Below are positions 1 to 8,052 of a stretch of DNA of 64,000 nt, in pieces. This DNA is from an uncultured Gammaproteobacteria bacterium. GTDB taxonomy: Bacteria; Pseudomonadota; Gammaproteobacteria; HK1. The position numbers and the translations under genes are program-made. Within the stretch, counting starts at the first letter, position 1. Each line of letters opens with the position of its first letter. The notes beneath the pieces were generated by a model that worked only from the letters and a program-made list of their open reading frames with translations, was not told the DNA's origin and did no database searches. The stretch spans positions 3,587,001 to 3,651,000 of the forward strand of contig OY282353.1 of the NCBI GenBank assembly GCA_958295465.1, written 5' to 3'.

Positions 1-709
1 TCTCGTCGCCGTCGCCCGGGGCGGAGGTCTCGAACGGCTCGGAGGCCCGGAAGTCCCCCGCCCGGAACTGGTCGATGTGGCCGGTGAAGCGGCGCAGCCG
101 GCGGGTCATCGCGCGCAGCACCACCAGCCCGGCCAGCGCCCCCACCCCGAGGCTCACGAGGAGGGCGAACCCGCTGTAGCGCACGATGTGGCTGGTGTCC
201 AGCAGCGCGGCGATCGAATCGACGCGTTCCCCGAGGAGCACCACGTAGAGGTAGCCGTCCGGGCTCTGCTCGTTCGGCACCTCGGTGACCGAGAACGCCT
301 TCTGTCCGTCGTGGCTGCGCGGGTCGTCCCCGAGCAGGGGGTAGTCGTCCTCGCCGGCGAGGAACGCGCGCACCGGCCCCAGCGACACGTACTTGCGCTT
401 GACGGCGCCGGGGTCGGCGGAGAACGACAGGATCCGGCCTTCGAGATCCAGCAGATAGATCTCGATGCTCGGGTTGACGACCATGTAGTCGTGGAACAGG
501 TCCTTCAGCGCCGGCTCGTTGATGCGCCCCTCCTCGACGAGGTTGCGGTCGGCGACCAGATCGCGGGCGAGGTCGCGGTTCAGGCGCTGCTCGGCCGCCT
601 CCAGGTAGTGCCTGGTGCTGACGAGGGCGAAGACCGCGTAGAGGACCCCGATCGCGAGAACGATCGCGACGAGGGCGACCGAGAGCTTCGCGTAGAGGGT
701 CCGCAACAT
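1..709 (-). CDS. Sensor histidine kinase, N-terminal part (runs off window)
   Basis: Membrane sensor kinase of a two-component system. Read from the ATG at 707-709, the protein begins with a short basic segment and a hydrophobic helix (about residues 8-28). A roughly 140-residue extracytoplasmic sensor region follows, then a second hydrophobic helix and a HAMP-like stretch with a TRRLRRF motif. The window edge cuts it after about 236 residues, before the H-box and ATPase domain, so kinase function is inferred from this architecture and from the response regulator gene 21 bp upstream in the same direction. The regulator gene is transcribed first. The signal sensed cannot be told. Confidence 0.82.
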   Translation of the reverse strand, partial: MLRTLYAKLSVALVAIVLAIGVLYAVFALVSTRHYLEAAEQRLNRDLARDLVADRNLVEEGRINEPALKDLFHDYMVVNPSIEIYLLDLEGRILSFSADPGAVKRKYVSLGPVRAFLAGEDDYPLLGDDPRSHDGQKAFSVTEVPNEQSPDGYLYVVLLGERVDSIAALLDTSHIVRYSGFALLVSLGVGALAGLVVLRAMTRRLRRFTGHIDQFRAGDFRASEPFETSAPGDGDE

Positions 710-730
710 CGCGGGAAGCCCGCCGGCCGC

Positions 731-1549
731 TCAGGAGCCGCCGGGGCCGCGTCCGGGACCGCCACCGGAGCCGCGGCCGAAACCGTCATCGGAGCCGCGA
801 CCGGGACCGTCACCGGGGCCGCCGGCGTCGAGGCGGTCGGAGAACCGGTAGCCCACTCCCCACACCGTGAGTATGTACTCCGGCTTGGAGGGGTCGCTCT
901 CGATCTTCGCCCGCAGGCGGTTGATGTGCGAGTTCACCGTATGCTCGTACCCCTCGTGGTTGTAGCCCCAGACCTGGTCGAGAAGCTGCCCGCGATTGAA
1001 CACCTGCCCCGGCCGGCGCGCGAAGTGGACGAGCAGATCGAACTCCCTGGCGGTGAGGGCGATCTCGCGTCCGCCGATGCTCACGCGGTGCTTGCCGGTC
1101 TCGATCCTGAGCGCGCCGCGCTCGATCGTCTCGTCGGCGCTTCCATCCTCCCCGGCGCCGGGAGCCAGCGAGGAGAGTGCCTCGACGCGGCGGAACAGCG
1201 CCTTCACCCGCGCCTGGAGCTCGCGCACGCTGAAGGGCTTGGTGAGGTAGTCGTCCGCGCCCATCTCCAGCCCGAGCACACGGTCGATCTCGCTCGACTT
1301 CGCGGTCAGCATCAGGATCGGCACGTAGCCGGGCAGGGTGCGGATCTCGCGGCATACCGCGAGGCCGTCCATCTCCGGGAGCATCAGGTCGAGCACCACG
1401 AGGTCGTAGCGTCCGCGGGCCGCGAGCTCCAGGCCGTGCTTCCCGTCGGTGGCGACGTCCGCCTCGCACCCGACGTCACGCAGGTGCAGCCTGACGAGAT
1501 CGGCGATCTCGCGGCTGTCTTCGATGATGAGGGCGCGATGCGTGGCCAT
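731..1549 (-). CDS. OmpR/PhoB-family response regulator
   Basis: DNA-binding response regulator of 272 residues. The receiver domain (about 1-125) has the acidic pair E10/D11, phospho-acceptor D54 in a VVLDLMLPEMDG motif, T82 and K104 (LTKPF). The C-terminal winged helix (about 143-240) has the family signatures LTAREFDLLVHFARRPGQV, VWGYN and GVGYRF. The ATG at 1547-1549 gives the standard N-terminus; the open frame extends further upstream but those codons look non-coding. An unusual 30-residue Gly/Arg/Asp-rich tail (GxGPGRG-type) follows the winged helix. The gene is co-directional with the kinase gene downstream, so the two probably form an operon. Confidence 0.93.
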   Translation of the reverse strand: MATHRALIIEDSREIADLVRLHLRDVGCEADVATDGKHGLELAARGRYDLVVLDLMLPEMDGLAVCREIRTLPGYVPILMLTAKSSEIDRVLGLEMGADDYLTKPFSVRELQARVKALFRRVEALSSLAPGAGEDGSADETIERGALRIETGKHRVSIGGREIALTAREFDLLVHFARRPGQVFNRGQLLDQVWGYNHEGYEHTVNSHINRLRAKIESDPSKPEYILTVWGVGYRFSDRLDAGGPGDGPGRGSDDGFGRGSGGGPGRGPGGS

Positions 1550-1764
1550 GGCCGGAATGATGCCTCGTTGTCTTCCGCCGCGCCGGGAGCCTCCGGTGCG
1601 TTTCCGCCTCATTCCCGGTCCGAGCTCCAGCCACCGCGGGCCGGTGTCCGGTCGGATCGGAAGCCGTTTTCCATCACGTCCGTCCGGAGTGGCCCGGAAG
1701 CCGGCGGCGGCCGGCCCGGTCACCGGTGGCGAACCCCTCGCCGTCGCAAGCCGAGCCGGGCCGG

Positions 1765-2160
1765 TCACCCGATCACGAAGGGGTTGGCCATCTCCTCCGC
1801 GGTCGAGATCCACACGCTTTTGGTCTGCATGTACTCCAGGACCGCCTGCTGCCCCAGCTCGCGCCCGAGGCCGCTGCGCTTGTAGCCGCCGAAGGGCATG
1901 GTGTAGCTGACCGCCCGGTACATGTTGACCCAGACCGTGCCGGCCTGCAGCCGCTCCGACATCGTGATGGCCCGGCGCATGTTCTCCGTCCACACCCCGG
2001 CCGCGAGGCCGAAGACGACGTCGTTGCCGATGGCCACCACCTCGTCGTCGTCCTCGAAGGGGATGATCGAGACCCCTTCGAGCGCGATGCCCTGCACCAT
2101 CGGGTGGAAGACCGGCGAGCAATACGCTTCGAGGTTGTGGGAGAGAGCGTCCATGCCCAC
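1765..2160 (-). pseudogene. Chimeric remnant: iron-ADH internal piece fused to aldehyde dehydrogenase C-terminus
   Basis: One open frame joins two unrelated genes. The first about 28 residues (MGMDALSHNLEAYCSPVFHP) are an internal piece of an iron-containing alcohol dehydrogenase, nearly identical to the intact gene at 6029-7216. From about position 2076 downwards the frame becomes the last about 105 residues of an aldehyde dehydrogenase (VSIIPFEDDDEVVAIGNDVVFGLAAGVW, then GTVWVN and PFGGYKRSGLGRELG). The ALDH catalytic Cys/Glu part and the NAD fold are missing, so no enzyme activity is expected. The joint coincides with the end of a 102-bp duplication. This is a decayed recombination scar, not a functional fusion. 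Confidence 0.85.
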
Positions 2161-2175
2161 CGCGGCGGTGACGCG
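2074..2175. repeat. 102-bp duplicate of part of the iron-ADH gene (copy A)
   Basis: These 102 bp match 6524-6625 with about 3 mismatches by eye and no gap. The similarity stops abruptly on both sides: into aldehyde dehydrogenase sequence on the left, and into the spacer before the ehuA stop codon on the right. Confidence 0.9.
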
Positions 2176-2192
2176 TGCAGGCCGATGGCGCG

Positions 2193-3011
2193 TCAGTTCG
2201 CGTCCAGAACGGCGTTCAGGAACTGCCGGGTACGCTCCCGCTCGGGGTTTTCGAACAGCTTGGCCGGCGTTCCCTGCTCTTCGACGGCCCCGTTGAAGAA
2301 GAAGCAGACGCGGTCCGAGATCTCTTTGGCGAATCCCATCTGGTGGGTCACCATGAGCATGGTGAGGTCGTGCGCGCCGACCAGGCGCCGGATCACGTTC
2401 GTTACTTCGCTGATGACCTCGGGGTCCAGCGCGGACGTCACCTCGTCGAACAGCATGACCTTGGGCCGCATCGCGAGGGCCCGGGCGATGGCGACGCGCT
2501 GCTGCTGCCCGCCGGAGAGGCGTGAGGGATGTTCATCGCGCTTCTCGGCCAGTCCCACCATGTCGAGGAGCTCCATGGAGCGCTCTTCCGCCTCGCGGCG
2601 GGAGAGTCCCAGGACCTGGACGAGCCCCTCCATGCAGTTTCCGAGCGCGGTCATGTGGGGAAACAGGTTGAAGTGCTGAAAGCACATCCCGATCTTGCTT
2701 CGAATGCGCCGGATGTGCTTCGAGCTCGCGGGCAGGAGCTGCCCGTTGCGCTCCATGTGGGTGAGCGGCTCTCCGTCGACGTAGATGACGCCGCTGTCGA
2801 TGGTTTCCAGGGTCATCAGCATGCGGAGCACGGTCGTCTTTCCGGAGCCGGAAGGGCCGATGATGGTCACCATTTCTCCGGTCGAGACGTCGAGGTCGAG
2901 CTGGTTCAGGACGACGAGCGGCCCGTAGCGCTTGGTCACGTTCCGAAACCGCACCATCGGGACGTCGTCGCCCTCGAGGCGCAACGGATATCGGCTCATG
3001 TCTTCGGTCAT
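2193..3011 (-). CDS. ehuA: Ectoine/polar amino-acid type ABC transporter ATP-binding protein (EhuA-like)
   Basis: ATPase subunit of a PAAT-family importer, 272 residues. Visible motifs: Walker A GPSGSGKT (52-59), Q-loop in the CFQHFNLFPH segment (about 110-119), signature LSGGQQ (165-170), Walker B VMLFDE (185-190), D-loop SALD and an H-loop histidine in THQMG. The ATG at 3009-3011 overlaps the stop of the upstream permease (ATGA), implying translational coupling. It is the last gene of a four-gene minus-strand operon in the order binding protein, permease, permease, ATPase. Assignment to ectoine/hydroxyectoine (Ehu) rests on overall resemblance. Other amino acids or betaines are possible substrates. 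Confidence 0.85.
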   Translation of the reverse strand: MTEDMSRYPLRLEGDDVPMVRFRNVTKRYGPLVVLNQLDLDVSTGEMVTIIGPSGSGKTTVLRMLMTLETIDSGVIYVDGEPLTHMERNGQLLPASSKHIRRIRSKIGMCFQHFNLFPHMTALGNCMEGLVQVLGLSRREAEERSMELLDMVGLAEKRDEHPSRLSGGQQQRVAIARALAMRPKVMLFDEVTSALDPEVISEVTNVIRRLVGAHDLTMLMVTHQMGFAKEISDRVCFFFNGAVEEQGTPAKLFENPERERTRQFLNAVLDAN

Positions 3012-3679
3012 TTCACCATTCCCAGCGTCCGGCGGACCCATTTCTCGAACCGGCTGATCAGGTAGGCGGCCGGCAGCGAGATGGCGAGAAAGATCGCCCC
3101 GACCATGGTGTAGGGCTCCAGGTAACGATAGCTCTCCGCCCCGACCGCGGTCGCGGTGTGCATCAACTCGGTCACCCCGATGACGGACAGCATCGGCGTG
3201 TCCTTGAATATGCCGACGAGATAGTTGCCCATCCCGGAGATTGCCGGGGGAAGCGCCTGGGGGATGACGATCCGCCGGTAGGTCCTGACCACCGACAGAT
3301 TGAGGGCCTTCGCGGCCTCCCACTGGCCCGCCGGCACGCTCTCGATGCCGCCGCGATAGACCTCGGACAGGTAGGCGCCGTAATGCAGCCCGATGGCAAT
3401 CAAGCCGGCCGTCCAGGGCGACAGCACCAGCCCGAACTGCGGCCCCACGTAGAACACGAAGAAGACCTGCAGGAGCAGGGGGGTGGACCGGATGAGCTCG
3501 ACGAATTCCCGTACCGCGAACGTCAGGGGACGGAACCGGGTGCGTTGGGCGAGGACCAGGACCAGGCCGAGGACGACCGCGATCGAATAGCCGCCGCCCG
3601 CGGCGAGCAGGGTCTTTCCCGCCGCGTCGACGAACCTCGGCGCGAGCTCCCACACGAGATGCCATCGCCACTCGATCAC
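3008..3679 (-). CDS. ehuD: ABC transporter permease (EhuD-like)
   Basis: Inner-membrane permease of the His/Glu/Gln/Arg type, 223 residues. It has about five hydrophobic segments and an EAA loop (GGIESVPAGQWEAAKALNLS followed by RRIVIPQALP) that docks to the ATPase. The start ATG lies 3 bp after the stop of the preceding permease, and the stop overlaps the ehuA start, so all are co-transcribed. The two permeases (221 and 223 aa) are of similar length and probably form a heterodimer. The EhuC versus EhuD naming follows operon order only. Confidence 0.84.
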   Translation of the reverse strand: MIEWRWHLVWELAPRFVDAAGKTLLAAGGGYSIAVVLGLVLVLAQRTRFRPLTFAVREFVELIRSTPLLLQVFFVFYVGPQFGLVLSPWTAGLIAIGLHYGAYLSEVYRGGIESVPAGQWEAAKALNLSVVRTYRRIVIPQALPPAISGMGNYLVGIFKDTPMLSVIGVTELMHTATAVGAESYRYLEPYTMVGAIFLAISLPAAYLISRFEKWVRRTLGMVK

Positions 3680-3682
3680 CGC

Positions 3683-4348
3683 CTACGCCCTTCCGATCTT
3701 GCGCGACATGAACCGCTCCAGCGCACGCATGAACGGCGTCACGAGGAAGCGGGCCAGCACGTAGTAGACGATGAGCGCGGTGCCGAACGCCTGGACGGAC
3801 AGGAAGGTCGCGATGTTGATCTGCCGGACCTCGAACATCAGGTCGGCGACCGAGATGAGCGCAACCAGCGCGGTGCCCTTGAGGATCTCGATCACCAGGT
3901 TCCCCCAGGGCGGCAGCATGATGACCAGTGCCTGGGGCAGGATGACCCGCCACATGCGCTTTCGGTCGGTCATGTTGAGCGCGACCGCGGCTTCCCACTG
4001 GCCCCTCGGGACGGCGCGAATCGCGCCTCGGACGAGCTCCGCTCCGTAGGCCCCCATGTTCAGTCCGACGGCGAGAAAGCCGGCTACGAACTTGTCCAGG
4101 TTGAGGCCGAAGAGCGGCAGCACGAAGAAGATCCAGAAAAGCTGCACGAGGAGCGAGGTCCCGCGAAAGATCTCGATATAGACGGTCGCGACGCCCCGAA
4201 CACCGGGGTTCCGTGACAACCGCATCAGTCCGAACAGGACGGCGACGACCACGGCGACGACCGTGGCCAGCAGGAACTGGACTACGGTCAGGACGGTGCC
4301 GTCGGCCATCCGGCTGCCGTGGACCTGCAGGAATTCGATGTACGTCAC
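3683..4348 (-). CDS. ehuC: ABC transporter permease (EhuC-like)
   Basis: Inner-membrane permease, 221 residues, His/Glu/Gln/Arg/opine family. It has an N-terminal hydrophobic helix (about 18-42), further membrane spans and an EAA loop (GAIRAVPRGQWEAAVALNMT, then WRVILPQAL). It ends in a basic tail (ERFMSRKIGRA). About 100 bp separate it from the binding-protein gene upstream, a common spacing where the binding protein is made in excess. It pairs with the permease that starts 3 bp downstream. Confidence 0.84.
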   Translation of the reverse strand: MTYIEFLQVHGSRMADGTVLTVVQFLLATVVAVVVAVLFGLMRLSRNPGVRGVATVYIEIFRGTSLLVQLFWIFFVLPLFGLNLDKFVAGFLAVGLNMGAYGAELVRGAIRAVPRGQWEAAVALNMTDRKRMWRVILPQALVIMLPPWGNLVIEILKGTALVALISVADLMFEVRQINIATFLSVQAFGTALIVYYVLARFLVTPFMRALERFMSRKIGRA

Positions 4349-4451
4349 CGCCGGCGCCGGTTCCGTGCGGCGCGCGTTCCGCTTCCGGGCCGGGACCGGC
4401 GCGCAAGGGAGTGCGCGCCGGTCCCGGGGAGAAGACGGCTACGGCCCGAGC

Positions 4452-5288
4452 TCACCGGTTGGCGCAGATCCAGTCGGTCCTGACGTCGCCGGGGACATTC
4501 CCCGGGACGTAGTCGTATTGCGCGACGTCGGCCAGCATCTGCTCGGACCCGATGTAGCCGTCCATCGCCGCGTTGAACTCTCCGCGGAACTCGTCGTCAC
4601 CGGGATGAAAGCCGATGCCGACCCAGTTGAACGTCCATTGCGGCAACGCGTTGGTGTCGGTCGCCTCGACGTCGCCGGCTTCCATCGCGATCGTGCTCGC
4701 TTCGATCGCGGTCATGGCTCCGGCGTCCGCGCGTCCGGCCCGAACGGCGGCCAGAACCTCGGTCGTGCCCGGCACTTTGATGATCTTGTCCTCCGCAATC
4801 CCGACCTTGCGCGCCTCCTCGATGTTCACGTACCCGGTCACCCCGGCCATGACCGCCCCGGCGTTCCTGATGTCCTCGTAGGTCTGAATTCCCTTGGGGT
4901 TGCCGATCGGGACGATGAAGGCGTTTCCGAACTGTCCGATCGGCTCGGAGAAGTCGATGTTCTCGCAGCGGGCCTTCAGGATGTACATGCCCCCGGTGAT
5001 GATGTCGACCCGGCCGGCGATGAGGCTCGGGATCAGCCCGCTCCAATCGGTCAGGACCGGCTCGACGTCCGTGTGCCCCATCCTCTTGAGCACGTCGATC
5101 GTGATGACGTTCACGAACCCCAACGGCTCGCCGTTCTCGCCGGGGTGCGCCCAGGGCGCGGCGGCGGCAAAACCTAGGCGAATGGGTTCACCCGCGGCCA
5201 CCCGGTCCTCGAGCGGCCCGGCCTGTGCGGCGCCGGCGACGAATACCGCCGCGGCTGCGATGCCGCCTGCGACCAGTTTCCATTTCAT
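4452..5288 (-). CDS. ehuB: Periplasmic substrate-binding protein of Ehu-like ABC importer
   Basis: Solute-binding protein, 278 residues, first gene of the importer operon. The ATG at 5286-5288 is chosen because it gives a clean Sec signal peptide (MKWKLVAGGIAAAAVFVAGAAQA, cut near AQA-G) and has a GGAGG site just upstream; an in-frame ATG at 5372 would add an unlikely leader. The mature part shows the family pattern GFAAAAPW, DVLKRMG, GLIPSLIAGRVDIITGGMYI, and C...F in the RCENIDFSEP segment, as in EhuB proteins. The ligand is inferred to be ectoine-like or another small zwitterion. A 42-bp perfect palindrome lies in the leader. Confidence 0.85.
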   Translation of the reverse strand: MKWKLVAGGIAAAAVFVAGAAQAGPLEDRVAAGEPIRLGFAAAAPWAHPGENGEPLGFVNVITIDVLKRMGHTDVEPVLTDWSGLIPSLIAGRVDIITGGMYILKARCENIDFSEPIGQFGNAFIVPIGNPKGIQTYEDIRNAGAVMAGVTGYVNIEEARKVGIAEDKIIKVPGTTEVLAAVRAGRADAGAMTAIEASTIAMEAGDVEATDTNALPQWTFNWVGIGFHPGDDEFRGEFNAAMDGYIGSEQMLADVAQYDYVPGNVPGDVRTDWICANR

Positions 5289-5313
5289 TTGAAGCTCCTC
5301 CCTCTGTCGTGTC

Positions 5314-5355
5314 GCCGGTCGCCGGCTTCCCGTGCACGGGAAGCCGGCGACCGGC
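5314..5355. promoter_or_regulatory. 42-bp perfect palindrome upstream of ehuB
   Basis: Positions 5314-5355 form a perfect palindrome centred on GTGCAC (5332-5337). Each arm reads GCCGGTCGCCGGCTTCCC plus GTG. It sits 26-67 nt upstream of the ehuB start codon, so as DNA it could be an operator and as RNA a near-loopless 20-bp hairpin in the 5' leader. No T-run follows in either direction, so it is not a typical terminator. Confidence 0.7.
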
Positions 5356-5590
5356 CGGCTCTTGCCCTTCACGCTTTCCGCGTCATTTCAGGGCAAATGA
5401 AAAGTTCCGCCCGTCACCTCCCTTCCAACCGTGAATGCCTCCCCGCCTTGCGGGGCCGGTCGAAACGTCTTCGGGAATCCGGCCCATGCCCTCGATCGCC
5501 CCGGTGCCGGGCGTGATTGCGGATTTTGCAGGTATTAGTCCATGTTTTTATAGAACCCAAAGAATCAAGTCAACAAGATTCACACTTCGT

Positions 5591-5712
5591 CAGCAATTCC
5601 CGCCAAGCGCGAGAACGTCCGAAGATCCGTCATGATCAGGTGCTCCGGCCATCGGAAATCGCTTGATATCGCATCGTGACATCGCGTATCGGGACGTTAG
5701 CGGGAATTGCTG
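5591..5712. mobile_element. MITE-like element, copy 1 (122 bp, 9-bp target duplication)
   Basis: A 122-bp non-coding element bounded by 16-bp terminal inverted repeats (left CAGCAATTCCCGCCAA, right TTAGCGGGAATTGCTG, one mismatch). It is flanked by a near-perfect 9-bp direct repeat: acacttcgt at 5582-5590 and gcacttcgt at 5713-5721 (8 of 9). Copy 3 at 54803-54924 differs at only 4 positions by my count. It lies in the spacer between ehuB and the alcohol dehydrogenase gene. Confidence 0.9.
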
Positions 5713-5839
5713 GCACTTCGTCTTCATGAACCGACTCGCTCTGCGAATTCATCATCCGAACCAGCCGTTGTGGCGGAGGGAAACATCCGATGAACGAGAG
5801 ACAGCCGAACCCGGCGAACCCGGCGAACCCGGCCCGGTC

Positions 5840-5950
5840 AGTCCGTCGTCACCACGATGCTGCCGGCGTGTCCCTTTCTCGGGAACGTGCGTTACGCCTG
5901 CGCCAGCTCGGCCAGCGGATACACCCGCGCGAGCATTCGTCCAGTGTCAC
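5840..5950 (-). pseudogene. Remnant of a zinc-type alcohol dehydrogenase / quinone oxidoreductase C-terminus
   Basis: On the minus strand one frame reads GRMLARVYPLAELAQA and then stops. Shifting one frame continues with FPRKGHAGSIVVTTD and a stop. This order (LARVYPLAEAAQAH...F..K.HAG.IVV) is the usual C-terminus of medium-chain zinc dehydrogenases. Only about 35 residues survive, with a frameshift, and nothing upstream matches the rest of such an enzyme. Identification is by motif memory and is tentative. Confidence 0.5.
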
Positions 5951-6028
5951 GATGCGCCGCATCGTGCCCAGCGGCACGATCGGTTGCAGCAAGATTCGGG
6001 CCGGACGCGGGAGGAGCCCGGCTCGTGC

Positions 6029-7216
6029 TCAGTGAGGCCGGAGGCGGCCCTCGATCGCATCCTCGTACAGTGATTCCAGAGCCGGCGCGGTCAGCGCCAC
6101 CGGATTGGTCGCCGACGACGGATCCGCAAGGGCCGCCGGCGCGAGCCGGGACGCCGCTTCGGGAGGGACGCCGATTTCGCGCAGGGTGTGGGGGATGCCG
6201 ATCCGCGCCCGCAGATCCAGGACCCACCGCATCACCCCCTCGAAGCCCGTCTCGCCCAGCCCGAGGTGGCGCGCGAGAGCCGCCATCTTCTCCTCGATGG
6301 ACGGGCGGTTGAACTCCAGCACGTAGGGCATCACCACCGCGTTGGTGAGCCCGTGGTGGGTGTCGTATACCGCCCCGCACGGATGGCTGAGCGAGTGCAT
6401 CGCCCCGAGCCCCTTCTGGAACGCGGTCGCTCCCATGGTCGAGGCCACCTGCATGTGGGCGCGGGCGGCCAGATCCGTTCCGTCCTCGCAGGCCGCCGGA
6501 AGCCACTCCTTCACCAGCCGCATCCCTTCGAGCGCGATGCCCTGCGCCATCGGGTGGAAGACCGGCGAGCAATACGCTTCGAGGTTGTGGGAGAGGGCGT
6601 CCATGCCTACCGCGGCGGTGACGCGGGCCGGCAACCCGGTGGTGAGTTCCGGGTCGGCGATCACCGCGGCCGGCATCATCTTCGGATGGAAGATGATCTT
6701 CTTGGTGTGGTCCCGGGTGTCGGTGATCACCGACGCGCGCCCGACCTCGGAGCCGGTGCCGGAGGTCGTCGGCGCCGCCACCACCGGGGCGATCCCGCCG
6801 GGGTCGGCGCGGGTCCACCAGTCCTCGCGGTCCTCGAAGTCCCACAGCGGGCGCGTCTGCCCCGACATCAGCGCCACCGCCTTCGCGGCGTCGAGCGCGC
6901 TGCCGCCGCCGAACCCGATCACCCCGTCGTGGCCGCCGTCGCGGAAGGCCCGCACCCCTTCCGCCACGTTCAGCTCCACCGGGTTCGCGCGCACGTCGGA
7001 GAAGATCCCGCAGGCGAGCCCCGCGTCACGGCACGACTGTGCCGCCTCCGCCACCATCGCCATCGCCGCGAGCGCAGGGTCGGTGACGAGCAGGGGGCGG
7101 GTGGTCCCGGCCGCCCGGCACGTCCGGGCGAGCTCCCGGATCCGCCCCGGGCCGAAGCGGATCGAGGTGGGGTAGTGCCAGTCGCCGGTGAGGGTGTGCG
7201 GATCGACGGAGGTCAT
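6029..7216 (-). CDS. Iron-containing (group III) alcohol dehydrogenase
   Basis: NAD(P)-dependent, metal-dependent alcohol dehydrogenase of 395 residues, normal for the family. The dinucleotide-binding GGGSALDAAK motif, the APTTSGTGSE segment and the metal-ligand regions MDALSHNLEAY and HSLSHPCGAVYDTHHGLTNAVVMP are all present, so Asp/His/His/His ligands are intact. The start at 7214-7216 (MTSVDPHTL) is chosen over the in-frame ATG at 7282 because it follows an AGGGA site and fits family N-termini. It is monocistronic, with MITE copies on both sides. Positions 6524-6625 are duplicated at 2074-2175. Substrate unknown. Confidence 0.9.
   Translation of the reverse strand: MTSVDPHTLTGDWHYPTSIRFGPGRIRELARTCRAAGTTRPLLVTDPALAAMAMVAEAAQSCRDAGLACGIFSDVRANPVELNVAEGVRAFRDGGHDGVIGFGGGSALDAAKAVALMSGQTRPLWDFEDREDWWTRADPGGIAPVVAAPTTSGTGSEVGRASVITDTRDHTKKIIFHPKMMPAAVIADPELTTGLPARVTAAVGMDALSHNLEAYCSPVFHPMAQGIALEGMRLVKEWLPAACEDGTDLAARAHMQVASTMGATAFQKGLGAMHSLSHPCGAVYDTHHGLTNAVVMPYVLEFNRPSIEEKMAALARHLGLGETGFEGVMRWVLDLRARIGIPHTLREIGVPPEAASRLAPAALADPSSATNPVALTAPALESLYEDAIEGRLRPH
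6524..6625. repeat. 102-bp duplicated segment within the iron-ADH gene (copy B)
   Basis: Source-like copy of the segment also found at 2074-2175. Here it lies inside an intact reading frame, so this is probably the parental copy. Confidence 0.88.
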
Positions 7217-7302
7217 GGGTTCGTCCCTGGTTCCGCAGGCAATCCGGATCAGCGGTTCGGTCCGTTCGTCCTGTTCCCGCATCCGGCAACGTTATCACGG
7301 CT

Positions 7303-7643
7303 CTTCCTGGCCGCCGCCTTCGATCACCGAGATGGCAGCAATTCCCGCCAAGCCCGAAAACTTCCATCGAATCGCCACGACCAGATTCTCAGACGGCAGA
7401 AAAGACCGCGAAATCCCGATGACACGACCCTGTTCGAGACGTTAGCGGGAATTGCTGCCGAGATGGCGAGGCAGCTTGGCGTTGCACGCACCACCGTCGC
7501 GCCTGCTGCACGGCCGCATCGGCCTTTCGCCGGAAATGGCTTTGGCCCTGGAGCGCATCGGCTGGAACGAAGCCGGCCACCGGATGCGGCGGCAAGCGGC
7601 CTTCGACCTCGCTCAAGCGCGGCTCGGAGCCTCCGCGGCGTAG
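7303..7643 (+). pseudogene. HigA-type antitoxin remnant interrupted by a MITE
   Basis: After removal of the 122-bp element at 7336-7457 and one 9-bp duplication, this stretch aligns with the intact higA at 16803-17087 from its PPPPSITEM segment to the stop ([23 protein letters not shown]...[13 protein letters not shown]). The first about 25 codons are missing, a short deletion just after the element adds a second frameshift, and no higB lies upstream. The locus is therefore an antitoxin fossil. The adjoining alcohol dehydrogenase start region replaces its 5' end. Confidence 0.85.
7336..7457. mobile_element. MITE-like element, copy 2 (122 bp, 9-bp target duplication)
   Basis: Same length and ends as copy 1 (CAGCAATTCCCGCCAA ... 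TTAGCGGGAATTGCTG), but the interior is strongly diverged, so it is a different subfamily or an older insertion. The flanking 9-bp direct repeats are perfect: ccgagatgg at 7327-7335 and 7458-7466. The uninterrupted homologue at 16.9 kb has this 9-mer once, which proves insertion rather than chance. Confidence 0.93.
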
Positions 7644-8052
7644 TACGGCGGGTCAGGGCGGAGGCGAGCGGTCGCTTCGCGTGCCGTCTCGCACGTCTCG
7701 ACACCGAACGGTTCGCGGCGTCCGACCGGGCGTTTCGAGAGATCCAACCCGAAGTCCCCCGGTCTTCAACCCGAATCCGCCGCGGGGCTATACTCCCGCC
7801 GTCAGGGCAGGGGCGCCGACGACGGCTTCGCCTCGGGAAGCGCGGGCGCGACCCTCGAAGCGGCGGACGGCGGGACGGTGTTCCGATACGTCGCGCGCCT
7901 CCGGCCCGGAGGCAGGCTCGCCCGAGCCGGCGCGCGGACCATCGGCGGTACGGTCCGCAAGCCGGGGGCGGATCCCCTTTCCCGCTTCGCAAGAAGCGGC
8001 CACGCCGACGCTCCCCACAGGGGGGCGGACGGGAACCGGAGGAACGAACACC
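7644..8052. other. Non-coding spacer before coxS
   Basis: About 410 bp with no convincing gene on either strand. The open frames crossing it are GC-driven. It presumably carries the promoter of the coxSLM operon, but no clear -35/-10 pair stands out. A GGAGG site lies at its end, just before coxS. Confidence 0.5.

Noticed and set aside
77..1885. 602-codon plus-strand open frame opposite the two-component genes
   Set aside because: Low-complexity His/Arg/Glu-rich translation with no motif. It is the antisense of clear kinase and regulator genes.
2193..4406. A single long minus-strand frame across ehuA, ehuD and ehuC
   Set aside because: Only the part with Walker motifs is real. The rest is out of frame with the two permease genes, which have their own starts and EAA motifs.
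5441..5455. CCCCGC CTT GCGGGG hairpin as a terminator
   Set aside because: Short stem, no T-run, and located upstream of the ehuB operon where no gene ends.
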